In this document: positions 31,865 to 33,949 of the stretch, piece by piece
Layout of the letters: every line of letters starts with the position of its first letter
Numbering within the stretch: the first letter of the stretch is position 1
The notes under the pieces: model-generated
Database searches by the model: none
What the model was told of the DNA's origin: nothing
Seen by the model: the letters and a program-made list of their open reading frames with translations, nothing else
Assembly (NCBI GenBank): GCA_903934295.1
Contig: CAIZNI010000072.1
Span: 1 to 33,949 of the forward strand
Length of the DNA stretch: 33,949 bases
From: an uncultured beta proteobacterium
GTDB lineage: Bacteria; Pseudomonadota; Gammaproteobacteria; Burkholderiales; Burkholderiaceae_E
Direction of reading: 5' to 3'
Program-made: the position numbers and the translations under genes

Positions 31865-33105
31865 CCCGGCCATTCGACCTGATCGTCTTCGGTGCCACCG
31901 GGTTCACCGGGCGCCTGGTGGCGCAGCACCTGAACACCGCGCATGGCGTGGGCGGTGCGTTGTCCTGGGCGATCGCCGGGCGCAGTGGCGAGAAGCTGGC
32001 CGGAATCCGCGACCGCATCGGGGCGCCGGCGAGCCTGCCGCTGCGGGTGGCCGACGCGTCGGACCCGCGCGCGCTGGCGAGTCTGGTCGCACAGACGCGG
32101 GCGGTCATCACCACCGTCGGACCCTATCTTCGGCACGGCGAAGCGCTCGCGACCGCCTGCGCGCACGCCGGCACCGACTACCTCGATCTGTGCGGAGAGC
32201 CGCTCTGGATGAGGCAGATGATCGAACGGCTCGACGCGCCGGCCCGCGCGAGCGGCGCGCGGATCGTCTTCTCGTGCGGCTTCGACTCGATTCCCTTCGA
32301 CCTGGGCGTGGTGTTCCTGCAGACGCAGGCGCAGCAGCGCTTCGGGGCGCCGCTGGTCCGGGTGAGCGCCCGGGTCCGCGTGATGAAGGGCGGCTTTTCG
32401 GGCGGAACCGCCGCCAGCCTGCTGGCCAGCCTCGAACAGGTGGCCGGGGACCCGGCGCTGGCTCGGGTGCTGGCCGATCCGTTCGCGTTGACCCCGGGTT
32501 TTCGGGGCCCGGCCCAACCCGATGGCGAGGCTGCCGCGCGCGACGGGCGCACCGGTGCCTGGAGCGGACCCTTCATCATGGCCTCGATCAACACCAAGAA
32601 TGTGCACCGCACCCATGCCCTGCTCGGGCACCCCTGGGGTCGCGACTTCCGCTACGACGAACGCATGCTCACCGGCGAGGGGCCGGCCGGCGAACGGCGG
32701 GCCAGGGCGCTGGTGCGCCGTGCTCGGGTGCAGGCAGCGCTGCTGGGCTTTGCACCGACCCGGGCGCTGTTGCGCCGCTTCGTGCTGCCCAAGCCCGGCG
32801 AAGGGCCGAGCGCCCATGAACGGGAGACCGGACGGTATGAGCTGCTGTTCACCGGCGAGACCGCCGACGGGCGCGTTCTCAGCGCCCGGGTCGAGGGCGA
32901 CCGCGACCCGGGATACGGCTCAACCTCGAAGCTGGTGGCCGAGAGCGCGCTTTGCCTGCTCGACGAGGTCGATCGGTCGAAGACGGCCGGGGGCGTCTGG
33001 ACGCCGGGCGCCGCGATGGGAATGACGCTGGCGCACCGCCTGCAGGCGCGCGCGGGCTTGCAATTTTCGATCATCGATTCGGCCGCCGAGCCGGCGGGGA
33101 ACTGA
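31861..33105 (+). CDS. Saccharopine-dehydrogenase-like NADP-binding oxidoreductase
   Basis: The 414-residue product starts MTRPFDLIVFGATGFTGRLV with a Rossmann GxxGxxG motif, then AGRSGEKLAGIRDRIG and TTVGPYLRHGEALATACAHA, GTDYLDLCGEP and SCGFDSIPFDLG. These segments are those of the saccharopine-dehydrogenase/trans-acting enoyl reductase family (COG3268-like), widespread in actinobacteria and proteobacteria. Family members reduce enoyl or other unsaturated lipid intermediates; the substrate here cannot be told. Near the C-terminus EGDRDPGYGSTSKLVAESAL is also conserved in relatives. ATG 31861 overlaps the Lin0512 stop. The pseudouridine synthase gene begins two bases after its stop. Confidence 0.88.
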   Translation: MTRPFDLIVFGATGFTGRLVAQHLNTAHGVGGALSWAIAGRSGEKLAGIRDRIGAPASLPLRVADASDPRALASLVAQTRAVITTVGPYLRHGEALATACAHAGTDYLDLCGEPLWMRQMIERLDAPARASGARIVFSCGFDSIPFDLGVVFLQTQAQQRFGAPLVRVSARVRVMKGGFSGGTAASLLASLEQVAGDPALARVLADPFALTPGFRGPAQPDGEAAARDGRTGAWSGPFIMASINTKNVHRTHALLGHPWGRDFRYDERMLTGEGPAGERRARALVRRARVQAALLGFAPTRALLRRFVLPKPGEGPSAHERETGRYELLFTGETADGRVLSARVEGDRDPGYGSTSKLVAESALCLLDEVDRSKTAGGVWTPGAAMGMTLAHRLQARAGLQFSIIDSAAEPAGN

Positions 33106-33106
33106 G

Positions 33107-33949
33107 ATGGCGCCTCCCATCGTTCGCCGTGCCGGAACAATCGGGCTACCCGCGCGATCGGGGCCATCGGAGCCCTCGAAGCCATCGGGACCGGCTGGGT
33201 CATCGGGACGGTCCGGATCGGGACCGGTCGGGCTGCGCCGTCCACCGGATCAGCCCGGACAGCGCCGGGCCGCGTCGACGCAGGCCGGTCGCGGCCTGCT
33301 GGCCGCATCGCCCCGCAGCGCCGACCCCGAGCGCCCCTCCACCCACGCGAACCCGGACGATCCGAGGCTTTCCAAGCGGATGAGCGAACTCGGGCTGTGT
33401 TCTCGGCGCGAAGCCGATGAATGGATCGGCAACGGATGGGTGAAGGTCGACGGCCAGATCGTCACCGCGCTGGGTACGCGCGTGCCGACGACGGCCCGCA
33501 TCGAGGTCGACCGGGCGGCATCGCAGCATCAGGACGAACAGGTCACCATCCTGCTGAACAAGCCGATCGGTTACGTCTCCGGTCAGGCCGAAGATGGCTA
33601 CGAACCGGCGGTGGTGCTGATCCGGCCGCAGAACCGCTGGGCCGCCGATCCGTCGCCGATCCGCTTCAAGCCGGGCCATCTGCGCGGGCTCGCGCCGGCT
33701 GGCCGCCTGGACATCGATTCAACCGGCCTGCTGGTGTTCACCCAGGACGGACGGGTTGCCAAGACGCTCATCGGCAGTGACTCGGCGGTCGAAAAGGAAT
33801 ATCTCGTTCGCGTCGAAGGCCACCTGTCCGAGGCCGGCCTGAAACGGCTGCAGCACGGCCTGGAACTCGACGGCGTGCAGCTCAAGCCCGCGCAGGTGAC
33901 CTGGCTGAACGACGATCAGTTGCGCTTCGTGCTGCGCGAGGGCCGCAAA
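33107..33949 (+). CDS. RluF/RsuA-type rRNA pseudouridine synthase (cut by right edge)
   Basis: The frame from ATG 33107 is open to the end (281 codons) and contains an S4 RNA-binding domain from residue 87 (RLSKRMSELGLCSRREADEW, VKVDGQIV), then the synthase domain with LLNKPIGYVSGQ, catalytic Asp202 in GRLDIDSTGLLVFT, and EKEYLVRV. It stops at LREGRK, just before the expected RQIRRM segment. The pattern best fits RluF-type enzymes, which modify 23S rRNA. The first 86 residues are Pro/Ser/Gly/Arg-rich and look disordered (GPAGSSGRSGSGP). The start is uncertain but no later in-frame ATG precedes the S4 domain. GGGGAACTGAG precedes the ATG. Confidence 0.88.
   Translation, partial: MAPPIVRRAGTIGLPARSGPSEPSKPSGPAGSSGRSGSGPVGLRRPPDQPGQRRAASTQAGRGLLAASPRSADPERPSTHANPDDPRLSKRMSELGLCSRREADEWIGNGWVKVDGQIVTALGTRVPTTARIEVDRAASQHQDEQVTILLNKPIGYVSGQAEDGYEPAVVLIRPQNRWAADPSPIRFKPGHLRGLAPAGRLDIDSTGLLVFTQDGRVAKTLIGSDSAVEKEYLVRVEGHLSEAGLKRLQHGLELDGVQLKPAQVTWLNDDQLRFVLREGRK

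Noticed and set aside
1-33949. CRISPR arrays, tRNA/rRNA genes, insertion sequences, attachment sites
   Set aside because: I looked for spaced direct repeats, transposase motifs and tRNA-like arms and saw none; the absence rests on reading by eye, not on a scan.

Overview
This is a GC-rich (roughly two-thirds G+C), gene-dense window with no RNA genes, insertion sequences or CRISPR arrays that I can recognise. Coding capacity, codon bias and family content suggest a betaproteobacterium, most likely of the order Burkholderiales. The pointers are two Bug-type (tripartite tricarboxylate transporter) solute-binding proteins without a transporter, a BTAD/AAA regulator, a PhrB-type iron-sulfur photolyase, and many catabolic or detoxification enzymes. 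The order-level assignment is inference; I see no taxonomic marker gene.

Left part (1-5979): the N-terminus of a TonB-like, Pro-Pro-Ala-rich envelope protein runs off the left edge on the minus strand. Next comes a minus-strand operon of a 90-residue unknown protein, a group I truncated haemoglobin and an acyl-CoA-dehydrogenase-fold (flavin monooxygenase-like) enzyme. It is transcribed divergently from a 1063-residue SARP/AfsR-like regulator (OmpR-type DNA-binding domain, BTAD, AAA ATPase, helical repeats). The 134-base divergent region holds an inverted repeat, an 11-base-spaced direct repeat and a promoter placed so close to the regulator start that a leaderless mRNA is predicted.

Detoxification/catabolic block (5994-15096): a minus-strand operon (atypical SDR, DsbA/HCCA-isomerase-fold protein, theta-like glutathione S-transferase) faces a long plus-strand run (TetR repressor, MFS transporter, haloalkane dehalogenase, crotonase-family enzyme, a second atypical SDR, MATE exporter, nitronate monooxygenase). 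A 16-base near-palindrome overlaps both predicted divergent promoters and is the obvious candidate TetR operator. The set looks like uptake or export plus dehalogenation, glutathione conjugation and CoA-ester processing of a xenobiotic.

Middle (15059-24335): a class I glutamine-amidotransferase-like gamma-glutamyl hydrolase lies divergent to a cytoplasmic gamma-glutamyltransferase-family protein, followed by a tartrate/D-malate-type dehydrogenase. Two minus-strand alpha/beta hydrolases follow, one secreted and one HSL-type. Then comes a two-gene photolyase operon: a PhrB-like [4Fe-4S] photolyase and a second protein whose photolyase domains appear in swapped order.

Right part (24575-33949): two Bug solute-binding proteins; a convergent N,N-dimethylformamidase large-subunit-like protein; then, on the plus strand, a stand-alone peptide deformylase, an IlvD/Edd dehydratase, a Lin0512-family protein, a saccharopine-dehydrogenase-like oxidoreductase and the start of an RluF/RsuA-type pseudouridine synthase cut by the right edge.

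The most interesting leads are the domain-swapped photolyase next to the iron-sulfur photolyase, the formamidase-like protein beside an orphan deformylase, the two SDRs that have lost the catalytic tyrosine, and the two compact divergent control regions with predicted leaderless regulators.
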